NCBI GenBank assembly: GCA_026874595.1
Contig: CM049317.1
Location: 17,757,382-17,821,381 of the forward strand
Direction: 5' to 3'
Length of the DNA: 64,000 bases
Source: Sipunculus nudus
Lineage: Eukaryota; Annelida; Sipuncula; Golfingiida; Sipunculidae
Shown: positions 13,301 through 25,300 of the stretch, one piece after another
Layout: each line of letters opens with the position of its first letter
Numbering within the stretch: the first letter of the stretch is position 1
The notes under the pieces: model-generated
Told to the model about the DNA's origin: nothing
The model's input: only the letters and a program-made list of their open reading frames with translations
Databases searched by the model: none
Program-made: the position numbers and the translations under genes

Positions 13301-14712
13301 TACCAGCCCATTACATCATATATACCAGCCCATCACATCACATCACATACACCAGCCCATCACATCATTTCACATATACCAGCCCATCACCTCACATCAC
13401 ATGTACCAGCCCATCACATCACATCACAAATACCAGCCCATCACCTCACATCACATATACCAGCTCATCACATCACATATACCTGCCCATCACTTCAAAT
13501 CATATATACCAGCCCATCACATATACCAGGCCATCACATTACATCATATATACCAGCCTATCACATCACATATACCAGCCCATCACATCACATCACATAT
13601 ACCAGCGCATCACATCACATCACATATACCAGCGCATCACATCACATCACATATACCAGCCCATCCCATCACTCCACATATACCTGCCCATAACACCACA
13701 TCACATATACCAGCCCATAACATCACATCACATATACCAACCCATCACATCACATCACATATACCAGCTCATCACATCACATCACATACACCAGCCCATC
13801 ACATCATTTCACATATACCAGCCCATCACCTCACATCACATATACCAGCCCATCACACCACATCACATATACCAGCGCATCACAATTCATCATATGTACC
13901 AGCCCATCACATCACATCACATATACCAACCCATCACATCACATCACATATACCAACCCATCACATCACATCACATATTACAGCCCTTCACATCACATCA
14001 CTAATACCAGCGCATCACATCACATATTCCAGCCCATCACATCACAGCACATATACCAACCCATCATATCGCATCACATATACCAGCCCACCACATCACA
14101 TCACATATTCAAGCCCATCACCTCACATCACGTATACTAGCCCATCATATCACATCACATCACATATACCAGCCCATCACATCACATCACATATACCAGC
14201 CCATCACATCACATCACATATACCAGCCCTTCACATCACATCACATACACCAGCCCATCACATCATTTCACATATACCAACCCATCACATCACATAACAT
14301 ATACCAGCCCATCACATCATTTCACATATACCAGCCCATCACATCACATCACATATACCAGCCCATCACATCATTTCACATATACCAGCCCATCACCTCA
14401 CATCACATTTACCAGCCCATCACACCACATCACATATACCAGGGCATCACAAATCATCATATGTACCAGCCCATCACATCACATCACATATACCAACCCA
14501 TCACATCACATCACATATACCAGCCCACCACATCACATCACATATTCCAGCCCATCACATCACATCACATATACCAGCCCATCACATCACATCACATATA
14601 CCAGCCCATCCCATCACATCACATCACATATACCAGCCCATCATATCACATATACCAGCCCATCACATCACATCACATATAACAGCCCATCACATCACAC
14701 ACACCAGCCCAT
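10378..14712 (+). repeat. 4.3-kb minisatellite, 27-bp modal unit with internal pentamer
   Basis: The modal unit is CCAGCCC, then several ATCAC pentamers, then ATATA. Lengths follow 7+5n: 27 bp is commonest, with 22-bp and other pentamer-length variants. With the 27-bp unit a plus-strand frame gives a 9-residue repeat, HHITSHIPA; pentamer changes shift to a frame reading HHITYTSPS. This explains open frames of up to 445 codons, which have no start context, domain or non-repeat flank and are not called as genes. A 732-bp higher-order duplication is visible inside (11.87-12.30 versus 12.60-13.06 kb). Confidence 0.95.
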
Positions 14713-14768
14713 AACATTAGAGTCTCGTCTCTGTCCTGTATATTTACGGTTAACATTTTGTGTGAGTA

Positions 14769-14981
14769 CAGTGGCGGATCAAGAGGGGGGGGGGGTGGGG
14801 GGTCAAGGAGTACTGCCCCCCCCCCCCCCCCCCCCACCTTGGAGCCGAACAATCTTTTTTTAGGGTTTGAAACCCTATTTTGCGCCCTGATTCCCTTTTC
14901 CGGACCAGAGGACTTTTATTAGGTTTTCTTTCAGACCTCCCAGGCGTGCCCTCACCTTTCCAAAATCCTGGATCCGCCCCT
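14769..14981 (+). mobile_element. MITE with CAGTGGCGGATC-type ends, copy A
   Basis: The left end CAGTGGCGGATC is mirrored by the right end GGATCCGCCCCTT. The interior shares GGACCAGAGGAC, TTAGGTTTTCTTTCAG and CCTTTCC with an inverted copy at 15,943-16,077. A G-run and a 20-base C-run (14,816-14,835) lie inside. There is no open frame. CAGGGGCGGATC-like ends resemble hAT non-autonomous families, but I see no clean 8-bp duplication. Confidence 0.65.
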
Positions 14982-15942
14982 TCATCCTGTATATTGGATG
15001 CAGGCCCTGATAGTCTTGCGGTTTATAAAAGCTTAGCAAACTATTGGTATCCTATATAAACACTAGCTGTCATATAGTTATTAAGCAACAGGTCTATGCT
15101 TTAACAACTCTGAGTATGCACACTTTAAACTGACAAAATTACTTATAAAGAGCAAATACAATAAAAATATATAAAAATGTGAAAAAAAAGGTTTGTACAC
15201 ACACACACTTTAAGAAGAGTTATCGTATAATACTTTTGATAACACTCTTACCTGTAAAAGTTGGTGATCAGTAGATTTCAGTTACCCGGCGATATACATG
15301 ATGTTGAAACTGGCTGTATTGTGTGTGTATGCATGAACAGAGCTTTCCACATTGTAAACAATACAGTACACAGGGCTGCGTGAAGTTCGTGTACAGCCTT
15401 TAATTCACAGCTCTGCGTCAGTCGCGTTGTGTGTTATCCAGTGCTATTAGGCAAGAAAAAAATCGCCGATATCCCCCAGCGCCACTGCCGAAAGGTAATT
15501 CCGTGCAGATATATCTCGCAAAATCTCTTCAAGCTGGCTCGCTTGGCCACGTCGCGCGAGCCCGTGAGGCGGATAAATACTCGTATTAGTTAACTGGTAA
15601 ATACGGCATTGTTTGTACACATGTGCCTCTCGGCTGGGCATTATCAAAAGTGACACTCGGACATTTCCTGTGGAAATCACGGGGGGGGGGGGGGGGGGGG
15701 GGGGCATGGGATGAACGGGGACTTGCCCCGGCCAGAGGGAATATGCTACAGGCCCTGCAAAACAAAAGCGTCAACGTCCCTCCTTTTTTCTGATTATGTT
15801 ATATTGTTTGATATTTGATAGTAATTTCTCATCAATCTATGACACAGGATGATAGTGCATCATTTTATTCCGATGCTTTAAAAAATAAAGATATTATTCT
15901 TTGATGAAACTAAACTTCTAGTTAATTGGCTTGACTTATTAT
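14982..15942. other. Unassigned stretch with 24-base G run
   Basis: Contains an uninterrupted run of 24 G at 15,681-15,704. Minus-strand frames here translate the run as polyproline and are artefacts. No gene seen. Confidence 0.5.
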
Positions 15943-16077
15943 CAGGGGCAGATCCAAGACATTGGAAAGGGGAGGGTCACGCCCTGGAAGACTGAAAGAA
16001 AACCTAACAATAGGTCCTCTGGTCCGAGAAGGAGGGGTCAGCTTCGCAAAATTTGGTTTAAGGGGGATCCGCCACAG
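15943..16077 (-). mobile_element. MITE with CAGTGGCGGATC-type ends, copy B (shortened)
   Basis: Inverted relative of 14,769-14,981. The left border reads CAGGGGCAGATCC and the right border GGATCCGCCAC. The internal CCTAACAATAGGTCCTCTGG and CTGAAAGAAAACCTAA are the reverse complement of copy A's core. It is shorter because copy A carries extra homopolymer-rich sequence. Confidence 0.65.
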
Positions 16078-16208
16078 AATATTAAGAAGGTGTCTGGAAT
16101 TAGGATATAATACCTCGAATGTGGATTCCGGTCGATAGTGCTTGCGATCTTGATAAGAAACCTGCTTGATATTACACATGGGTACAAAATGAGGGGAAAT
16201 GAAATAAT

Positions 16209-16403
16209 TGGCAATATACACTTAGTCTCGTGAATAAAAATTAAACATTCGGACATGGTTTTCACATATTAAATTTTTAAAGAAAAATATTTCAACAATA
16301 AAAAATATCTGTAAATTATATATTTTATTTTTTTTATTGCACAAATGTAACTAAAACAGAAATCACGAAGTTCCTGCAAACTGAGACAAATAAACAGAAC
16401 AAA
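16209..16403. repeat. Direct repeat A, first copy (left of LINE)
   Basis: About 195 bp closely matching 18,354-18,551 in the same orientation, from TGGCAATATACACTTAGTCT to GAGACAAATAAACAGAACAA. Together with block B (18,224-18,336 and 18,560-18,670) it shows that an A-B unit of about 320 bp was tandemly duplicated, with the LINE lying between A and B of the first copy. Confidence 0.8.
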
Positions 16404-16405
16404 AC

Positions 16406-18222
16406 TATTTATTTATTATTTATTTTATTTATTAATATATCTTTGTTCAGGGTGGCTTGTTCAGAATATACTGATCTTCCACAAGGCCCTGAGAGTAATT
16501 GGAATTTTAAACATGATCAAATAGCATGACAGTAATATACAAGCAAACATGTATGTGCAGAATATTGTAACTGAATATAAGATATATTGTTATTTCCTGT
16601 ACTAGTATGATCATTATTAGGAGTTTATTATAGAATATTATTTAGATATTCATAGGATGTTCAGGTTATTAACAATGTTGCTAACATTGTATGAAATAAG
16701 TGCAAAGAATAATATAAACCACAAGTGCAATGTATGCAAAGTTATGTTAGTGTTAATTCACTTATTGGTATTTGTAAAGCATAAAATATCAAAATGTATG
16801 CATAACATGTAAAAGTGGTATAATAGATTTATTGTAATAATGTCAAGTGTTTAGTGAACATTGCTTAAGATCTTTTTTGAACTTATCTAAATTATCTATC
16901 TTACGAAGAGCTTCCGGTAACAAATTCCATAATTTCGGTCCCTGATAAATAAAAGATTTTTGCATCAATTCAGTTCTTACTGTTGCATGGTACTTTCATT
17001 TGACAAGAGTATCTCGTGTTATAAGAGTGTATTTCAGATCGGGTTTCTGATAGATAATTAAGATAAGGTGCTAGGCCATTTAGGCATTTAAACATGAATA
17101 TATTAGAGAGGTACAATAATCGTTGATTCATTTTTTGCCATTTTAAGGCTGATATCAATGTTGAACTAGCTGTATTCCTATCATAATTCCCAGAAATTAT
17201 ACGGGCAGCCCTATTCTGGAATTTCTGGAGAACGTTCATATTTGTTTGGCTTTGATGGCCCCAAATGATTAAACCGTAATCAATATAGGGTTGTATGGTG
17301 GTCATATAAATATGAACGAGTTCCTGTGAAGGTAAAACTTTACTCAGACGAGCGAGAGCGCCTAGTTTAGGTTTTAATTTGGAAGCAAGTTCATTGATAT
17401 GTGCTCTCCGTGTAAGGCAACTGTCAAGTGTTAATCCGAGATATTGAGCCTTATCAGTATACCGTAGGACTTTATCATTTAACAACATAGGTGGATATGA
17501 TGATGTAATTTTAGATAATTTTTGTCAACTTCCAATGACCATTAGGTAGGATTTTTCTGTATTTATCGTGAGTTTATTCACTCGAAACCATTCAGATATT
17601 CTATTAATATCAACTTGAATTTTCTGTGTAACGGACTCAATAGTGGGACCAGAAACATATGAGCATGTATCATCAGCAAATAGGCTAATGTTACTAAATG
17701 TTGGTATGTTACAAACATCATTAAGATAAATTAAGAATAAAAGTGGTCCGAGAACAGAACCTTGAGGGACTCCCATTGAAATCTGCGAACAGTCAGAAAT
17801 TGATCCATTATATTTAGTAGCTTGAGTTCGATTACTTAGATACGATTTAAACCACTCTAATTCTCGATTCCGTATTCCATATTTATAAAGCTTGTCAAGA
17901 AGCCTAGTGCGACATATTGAATCAAAACATTTACAAATATCAAGGAAGCAAACTACTGTTATATGTCCTTTGTCGCATGCTTTAACCCAATCAGATGTAC
18001 TGCTAAGTAGTGAAGTAATGGTCGAGTGTTGTTTTATGAGTGCCGATTGTGATGGACCTAAAAGTTTGTTATCATGAATAAATGAATATAACTGCTGGTG
18101 AATCACTTTTTCCATTATTTTAGCTACATGTGAAATTACAGAAATCGGGCGATAATTACATGGATCATCCGCAGGTCCTTTCCCTTTATAAATTGGCGTA
18201 ACTCTTGCCTGTTTTAAGTATA
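16406..18222 (-). mobile_element. 5'-truncated non-LTR retrotransposon (LINE)
   Basis: On the minus strand the element begins abruptly within the reverse transcriptase domain near 18,222. It ends in a 3' untranslated region of about 400 bp with an AAATAAATAA-type tail at 16,406-16,440, as expected for a LINE copied by target-primed reverse transcription. No endonuclease or first ORF is present. The 3' untranslated part recurs alone at 19,483-19,795. Clade is probably CR1/L2/Jockey-like by the RT motifs; the exact family would need a search. Confidence 0.85.
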
Positions 18223-18223
18223 T
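16843..18223 (-). pseudogene. Inactivated LINE reverse transcriptase
   Basis: The conceptual minus-strand protein shows the RT landmarks in order: VTPIYKGKG and NYRPIS near the start, FLDICKCFDS (finger-palm aspartate), GVPQGSVLGPLLFLIYLND, then the catalytic FADD at 17,669-17,680, followed by KLTINTEKS and the thumb YLGLTLDS. It is broken by an in-frame TGA at 17,525-17,527; the same frame then continues to about 16,981. There a one-base shift moves the conserved C-terminal GPKLWNLLPEALRKID block into another frame ending at the stop at 16,843-16,845. The N-terminal endonuclease and RT start are missing. It cannot make a functional enzyme. Confidence 0.9.
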
Positions 18224-18336
18224 GTAGTGCATATATACCGTATTCTTATAATTATATAAACACATGAAGTTAAATGAAACAAAAAAGAACTAATATAATA
18301 GTAATTTAGTAATAATATAATCTAAATAAGTTTATG
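18224..18336. repeat. Direct repeat B, first copy (right of LINE)
   Basis: From GTAGTGCATATATACCG to ATAATCTAAATAAGTT, matching 18,560-18,670 in the same orientation with few differences. It abuts the truncated 5' end of the LINE. Confidence 0.8.
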
Positions 18337-18353
18337 TAGATATAGATATCATT

Positions 18354-18551
18354 TGGCAATATACTCTTAGTCTCATGAATAAAAATAAAATTATTCCGAC
18401 ATAGTTTTCACATATTAATTTTTTTAAGAAAACTATTTTTAACAATAAAAAATAACTGTGAATTATACATTGTATTTCCTAATTGCAAAAATGAAGCTAA
18501 AACATAAATCACGAAGCTCCTGCAAACTGAGACAAATAAACAGAACAAAAA
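18354..18551. repeat. Direct repeat A, second copy
   Basis: Matches 16,209-16,403. Here A runs into B through a short junction near 18,552-18,560 (ATAAGTAAATGTAGTGC) with no LINE, giving an apparent empty site. Confidence 0.8.
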
Positions 18552-18559
18552 TAAGTAAA

Positions 18560-18670
18560 TGTAGTGCATTTATACTGTGTTCTTATAATTATATAAGCAC
18601 ATGAAGTTAAATGAAACAAAAAAGAACGAATATAATAGTAATTTAGTAATAATATAATCTAAATAAGTTG
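18560..18670. repeat. Direct repeat B, second copy
   Basis: Matches 18,224-18,336. The shared segment stops at AATAAGTT, after which the two loci diverge; this copy is followed by a run of nine G. Confidence 0.8.
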
Positions 18671-19482
18671 AGAGGGGGGGGGTCGACCGTTTTGCTTAAC
18701 CTATGTGCGTGCGGCTTATATGAGATGGCCATTCGAGTTATGAAGATATAGACGTGGCTTAATTTGGCACCACTGTCTACAGGTCTTTACATTATATATC
18801 CCATAATATTGTAATTATTAGATTATATCCGCAAGGGAAAACTTTCATAATGTTTTCAATCTGCCATTTTTAATAATAAGTGCTTATGTCACTGGGGAGT
18901 GTAAAATACTAACTTTATGCTGATGTCACAGCAGGAGCCACTGCATAAGTAAAAGCTTTGTGTGTCAGCTTTAATTTGCATCGGAAAGCTTCCACATGAG
19001 TCATGATTAACCTCCCTAATGAAACCACCTGTGCATTAGGTTCACTATTGGCCAGTCCCGGGGGGGGGGGGGGGGGGGTCCTTTTTACACAGGTTACTAG
19101 TATACTGTACACGTTTAAGTCGCTGCTACCACCATCTAGTGGGAGATAGGTGAACTAAGTCTAACTTTTTCGCAATAATTGAAAAATTCTGAATAAGAAA
19201 GAAATATGTTGACTAAGCCATTGACGTGATTTTACGAGCGTGAAGTGAGACAGTTCTTTTGTACAACAGAACTATTTCAGAAATATATTGATATCAAATT
19301 TTAAATTTGAATTTGGCATTAGAACTGCAATAGAATACGAGTATTTATATAGTATAATAGTAATTATTTCTTTGCCACCATATGAAGAGAGGAGCAACAC
19401 ACGGAATAACCTGGGTTACATTTGAATTTGTGGTGTAAGTTTATCATTTAAACTGCCAACCAGGTGCCATTTTATAAATTTT
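18671..19482. other. Unassigned stretch with 19-base G run
   Basis: AT-rich anonymous sequence with an uninterrupted G run at 19,060-19,078. No open frame of interest. Confidence 0.45.
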
Positions 19483-19795
19483 TTGCTTCATATTTATTCA
19501 GAGTGGCTTGTTCAAAATACGCTGGTATTGCAAAGGGCCCTGATAGTCGGTATAAAAAAAAATTCAAACATACATAAACATATTGTATGGCGGTATTATA
19601 TACCAAGTAAACATACATGTGTAGAAAATTTCAAACTAAATATATCTTATAATGTTAGTTCTTGTATTAGCATCATAATTATTAATTTTTATTTTATTTA
19701 AATATATTATTATGAATTTCGTATGTGACCATTCAGGTTGTTAACTATGAGGTCAACATAAGTATTTGTTATAGCCCAGTGAAATGTATTGCAAG
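19483..19795 (-). mobile_element. LINE 3' untranslated fragment (second copy)
   Basis: Related to 16,440-16,730 of the LINE. Shared blocks are TTCAGAGTGGCTTGTTC, GGCCCTGA, AAGTAAACATACATGT/AAGCAAACATGTATGT, then CATTCAGGTTGTTAAC/GTTCAGGTTATTAAC. No reverse transcriptase sequence is present, so this is a heavily 5'-truncated copy in the same orientation. Confidence 0.7.
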
Positions 19796-19810
19796 CCGTG
19801 AGGTTTGCGA

Positions 19811-19871
19811 GGCTTGTGTCACATGGCAGGCGAGAGTCCTTTAGGCGAGCCTGCCATGATTGACACAAGCC
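19811..19871. repeat. Short hairpin with 21-23 bp arms
   Basis: The arm GGCTTGTGTCACATGGCAGGC (19,811-19,831; 21 bases) pairs with 19,849-19,871, with a two-base insertion in the right arm. Loop is 17 bp. No U-run follows, so no terminator role is implied; it may be a small inverted-repeat element. Confidence 0.55.
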
Positions 19872-20092
19872 AAGGAAAAAAAAGCCATTACAGAATGTTA
19901 ACGCAGAAACAAAAGCTGGTTGAGCGAGGGTTATGTCTGTGTAGTGCATGTGAGGTGCCTGTAGAGGCCAGGCACGTGACAAGAGAAGATATTCACAGTG
20001 AATCTGAGGCCCCTTTGTCAAAACGTTTCGAGTTTTGCGCCCGAACTGCGTGCGATAATCGTATATAGAATGTCACTAATTAATGTGGTTAT

Positions 20093-20800
20093 GTGATAAT
20101 CGCAAGTGAATATCCAATATCCCTGATTCGAGTGATATTCGATATTGCATACTATGATTGATATTTTATGTTAGTATGCGAATATCTAATATATAAAAAA
20201 ATATCCCTGATTTGAGTGATATTCGAAATTCGTATGATATGATTGCTATTTTATGTTAGCATGCAAATATCGAATATCCTTGATTTGAGTGATATTCGAT
20301 ATAACCTTGCGAATATCGAATATCAAATGTCCCTGATTTGAGTGATATTCGATATTCGTATGATATAAGTTCTATTTTATGTTAACATGCGAATATCGAA
20401 TATATCTGATTTGAGTGATATTCGATATTCACATGGTATGAGAGATATTTCAATTTTGCATGCGCATATCGAATATCACTGATTTGAGGGATATTCGATA
20501 TTTGTATGGTATGATTGATATTCGATATTGGCATGCGAATATCGAATATGGAATATCCCTGATTTGAATGATATTCGGTATTCGGTATGCGAAAATCGAA
20601 TGTCGAATATCCCTGATTCGAGTTATATTAGGTATTGCATGCTATGGAATATATTTTATGTTAACATGCGAATATGGAATATCCCTGTTTTTATTGATAT
20701 TCGATGTTCGTGTGGTATGAATGATATTCGATATCGAATATTCCTGATTTGAGTGATATTCGATATTCGCATGCGAATATCGAATTTTGAATATCGGTCC
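20093..20800. repeat. Palindromic degenerate tandem repeat (GAATATCGAATATC type)
   Basis: About ten copies of GATTTGAGTGATATTCGATA-like blocks alternate with GCGAATATCGAATATCCCTG blocks at 50-80 bp spacing. CGAATATCGAATAT and ATATTCGATATTCG are reverse complements, so neighbouring blocks can pair into a series of hairpins. No coding signal. The array ends near 20,800. Confidence 0.8.
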
Positions 20801-22270
20801 AACTTCGGTCCCATATAAAAGCAGTCATCTTAACTACCCAAGTTTGTCTTTTTATATTTCATGTTAAACTTACCCAAGCTGACGCAGTTTGATATTTGCT
20901 GGAGTTCAGATTTAAAATAGATTTAAACTATTCGAATGATTGTGATTCTTTAGATTATAAGTAGACATTATCCAGTCCAAATTATCACAATAATTAGAAA
21001 GTAAACTAAAACATATCAAATCCCACGTTAGACCTGCGTAGGTCCCTATAATTTTGTCTGTTTCTGATTTTACATAAATATACCCCAAGTAAAAGTAACC
21101 CCTATTCTGTTAATCTGTTGACCCTATGTCCAGCTGCCCTGTTGCTGGGATGACCAGTTCCAGTAATTCGCAATTATAACTACAGGTGGCGTCTGTGTGC
21201 TCAATTATAGGATTCTCACGTAGTCCTTACCCCTTAGTGATAGTGGGGCCCCCTGGAGAAAGAAAGTAAACTATTTGCACCCCACAGAAGGGGCCAATAC
21301 ATGAATTATAAAATGATCACTGAACATTAATAAAGGTGATACAAAAAAATGAAAAAAAAAATTTATTCCTCGACCTGTTGTAGGTCTAATCGCACATTGG
21401 AATAAGTCGACCTGGCCTATTTGCTGGATTCAGATGACTTTTAATACTTGAATGTACACAACGTATGTCCAGCAACAGCGGGAAATGTTCATCCAGATCA
21501 GCCTAACGGCTACGTTTCTTTACTTGTATTATATATAGACTGGTACCCCGCTCTATTGTGGCACCGCTGCTCTGAGGGCCATAATAGAGCAGGGTACCAA
21601 TCTATATAACATACCGCGTCACTGCCGCTTACCTTTATACGTGTCGCTTATGACATTTTGTTTTTCCGTATTAACTTAACCCGGGCGGGGACTTTATCAC
21701 AATCGTGGCGCCATCTGTCAACAGAAAGTTAAACTCAATTATGACAACTGTCACGACAGTGGCGACCCTCGCGGGAAGGCGTTTCTCGGCCTTCACATTT
21801 ATGAAACAATTCATCATAATAAACAAATCTGTCCACATTGTACATACGTATATTTACCTGCTGTTACTTCCATTAAGTCCGTATACCAGGAACATTCACG
21901 TAATAGCCTTGAAATGTGCTTCACCCAACATCTTTAATGGCCAATAAGCTTTAAGAAGCTGACACATCAGCTTAAAATGAACTCAGCCTAACTTTGACCT
22001 ACTCGGCCTGAAATCATTGTACAGTATTAGCAACTGTATGATTTGTAGTACGATTTTCCTCTCATATTCACTTTACGCACATGGCAAAGAATACAACACG
22101 GCTCAGTTCCTATACATAAGCGCGACAAAGATACAGCTCATGCCGTATATTTTGATGAATGACTTAGCATAATCAAAAAGATTTGATATAAAAATTTATA
22201 AACCCTCTTTGTTTAATTGTTTTTCATCTGCCTAGTGCCCTTTACCCCCAGCAATAATAATTTATTAGAC
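20801..22270. other. Unassigned stretch containing a 77-bp palindrome
   Basis: Anonymous sequence apart from the inverted repeat at 21,532-21,608. No frame above 80 codons. Confidence 0.45.
21532..21608. repeat. Near-perfect palindrome, 31-bp arms
   Basis: Arms 21,532-21,562 and 21,578-21,608 match at 28 of 31 positions and start with TATATAGA. The loop is 15 bp. GGTACC and GCTCTATT lie in both arms. It resembles a tiny inverted-repeat element inserted in TA-rich DNA; no other copy was seen in this window. Confidence 0.7.
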
Positions 22271-22334
22271 AAAATAGGGAAGGCCCTAAAACTTGATCTA
22301 GACAACGGATTACTCAGCTGACCAGATAAGTGGA
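22271..22334 (+). repeat. 64-bp direct repeat, left border of 42-bp array
   Basis: Runs from AAATAGGGAAGGCCCT to CAGATAAGTGGA and is repeated at 25,977-26,040 with about five differences. After each copy the sequence moves through a similar 35-bp stretch into CTATAGACAGT and the minisatellite motif. Confidence 0.85.
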
Positions 22335-22362
22335 CAGGTTTCAAACCTGGAATAGTAAAGGT

Positions 22363-25300
22363 GTCTGTCTATAGACAGTATAGGTACCTATAATGATGCA
22401 GGTGTCTGTCTATATCTAGTGTGCCTGGATATAGAAAGGGTAGGTACTTGTCTATATTCAGTGTGCCTGGATACAGACAAGGTACTTGTCTATATTCAGT
22501 GTGCCTTGAAACAGACAGTGTAGGTGCCTGCCTATATCCAGTGTGCCTGGATACAGACAGGGTAGGTACTTGTCTATATTCAGTGTGCCTGGATACAGAC
22601 AAGGTACTTGTCTATATTCAGTGTGCCTTGAAACAGACAGTGTAGGTGCCTGCCTATATCCAGTGTGCCTGGATACAGACAGGGTAGGTGCTTGTCTATA
22701 TCCAGAGTGCCTGGATATAGACAGGGTAGGTGCTTGTCTATATTCAGTGTGCCTGGATACAGACAGCGTAGGTGCTTGTCTATATTCAGTGTGCCTGGAT
22801 ACAGACAGTGTAGGTGCTTGCCTATATCCAGTGTGCCTGGATACAGACAGGGTAGGTACTTGTCTATATTCAGTGTGCCTGGATACAGACAGCGTAGGTG
22901 CTTGTCTATATTCAGTGTGCCCTGATACAGACAGGGTAGGTGCTTGCCTATATTCAGTGTGCCTGGATACAGACAGGGTAGGTACTTGTCTATATTCAGT
23001 GTGCCTGGATACAGACAAGGTACTTGTCTATATTCAGTGTGCCTTGAAACAGACAGTGTAGGTGCCTGCCTATATCCAGTGTGCCTGGATACAGACAGGG
23101 TAGGTGCTTGTCTATATCCAGAGTGCCTGGATATAGACAGGGTAGGTGCTTGTCTATATTCAGTGTGCCTGGATACAGACAGCGTAGGTGCTTGTCTATA
23201 TTCAGTGTGCCTGGATACAGACAGTGTAGGTGCTTGCCTATATCCAGTGTGCCTGGATACAGACAGAGTAGGTGCTTGTCTTTATTCAGTGTGCCTGGAT
23301 ACAGACAGTGTAGGTGCTTGCCTATATCCAGTGTGCCTGGATACAGACAGAGTAGGTGCTTGCCTATATTCAGTGTGCCTGGATACAGACAGTGTAGGTG
23401 CGTGTCTACATTCAATGTGCCTGGATACAGACAGGATAGGTGCTTGTCTATATTCAGTGTTTCTGGATACAGACGGTGAAGGTGCTTGCCTACATTCAAT
23501 ATGCCTAGATACAGACAGTGTAGGTGCTTGCCTATTTCAATGTTCCTTGATACAGACAGTGTAGGTGCTTGCCTATAGTCAGTGTGCCTGGATACAGACA
23601 GGGTAGGTGCTTGTCTATATTCAGTGTGCCCTGATACAGACAGAGTAGGTGCTTGTCTTTATTCAGTGTGCCTGGATACAGACAGTGTAGGTGCTTGCCT
23701 ACAGTCAATGTGCCTGGATACAGACAGTGTAGTTGCTTGCCTATATTCCGTGTGCCTGGATACAGACAGGATAGGTGCTTGCCTATATTCAGTGTTTCTG
23801 GATACAGACGGTGAAGGTGCTTGCCTACATTCAATATGCCTAGATACAGACAGTGTAGGTGCTTGCCTATTTCAATGTTCCTTGATACAGGCAGTGTAGG
23901 TGCTTGCCTATATTCAGTGTTTCTGGATACAGACGGTGAAGGTGCTTGCCTACATTCAATATGCCTAGATACAGACAGTGTAGGTGCTTGCCTATTTCAA
24001 TGTTCCTTGATACAGACAGTGTAGGTGCTTGCCTATATTCCGTGTGCCTGGATACAGACAGTGTAGGTGCTTGCCTATATTCAATGTGCCTGGATACAGA
24101 CGGTGAAGGTGCTTGCCTACATTCAACGTGCCTGGATACAGACAGTGTATGTGCTTGCCTATTTCAATGTGCCTTGATACAGACATTGTAGGTGCTTGTC
24201 TTTATTCAGTGTGCCTGGATACAGACAGTGTAGGTGCTTGTCTACATTCAATATTCCTAGATACAGACAGTGTAGGTTCTTGCCTATTTCAATGTTCCTT
24301 GATACAGACAGTGTAGGTGCTTGCCTATATTCAGTGTGCCTGGATACAGACAGGGTAAGTGCGTGTCTATATTCAGTGTGCCCTGATACAGACAGGTTAG
24401 GTGCTTGCCTATATTCAGTGTGCCTGGATACAGACAGGGTAGGTGCTTGCCTATATTCAGTGTGCCTGGATACAGACGGTGAAGGTGCTAGCCTATATCC
24501 AGTGTTCCAGGACAGACAGTTCAGGTGCTTGGCTATATTCAATGTACCTAGATACAGACAGTGTAGGTGCTTGCCTATATTCAGTGTGCCTGGATACAGA
24601 CAGGGTAAGTGCGTGTCTATATTCAGGGTGCCCTGATACAGACAGGGTAGGTGCTTGCCTATATTCAGTGTGCCTTGATACAGACAGGGTAAGTGCGTGT
24701 CTATATTCAGTGTGCCCTGATACAGACAGGGTAGGTGCTTGCCTATATTCAGTGTGCCTGGATACAGACAGGGTAGGTGCTTGCCTATATTCAGTGTGCC
24801 TGGATACAGACGGTGAAGGTGCTAGCCTATATCCAGTGTTCCAGGACAGACAGTTCAGGTTCTTGGCTATATTCAATGTACCTAGATACAGACAGTGTAG
24901 GTGCTTGCCTATATTCAGTGTGCCTGGATACAGACAGGGTAAGTGCGTGTCTATATTCAGTGTGCCCTGAAACAGACAGGGTAGGTGCTTGCCTATATTC
25001 AGGCTGTCTGGATACAGACAGGGTAGGTGCTTGCCTATATTCAGTGTGTCTTGATACAGACAGGGTAGGTGCTTGCCTACATTCAGGGTGCCTAGATACA
25101 GACAGTGAAGGTGCTTTCCTATATTCAGTGTGTCTGGATACAGACAGTTCAGGTGCATGGCTATATTGAGTGTACCTAGATACTGACAGTTCAGGTGCTT
25201 GTCTATGTTCGATGTGCCTAGATACAGACAGTTTAGGTGCTTGCCTATGTTCGATGTGCCTAGATACAGACAATGTAGGTACTTGCCTACATTCAATGTG

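Noticed and set aside
10378-14712. CRISPR array
   Set aside because: Units are contiguous without unique spacers of constant size, and the setting is a eukaryotic genome.
15447-15774. Proline-rich minus-strand frames
   Set aside because: The polyproline is the translation of a 24-base G run; the rest shows no conserved feature.
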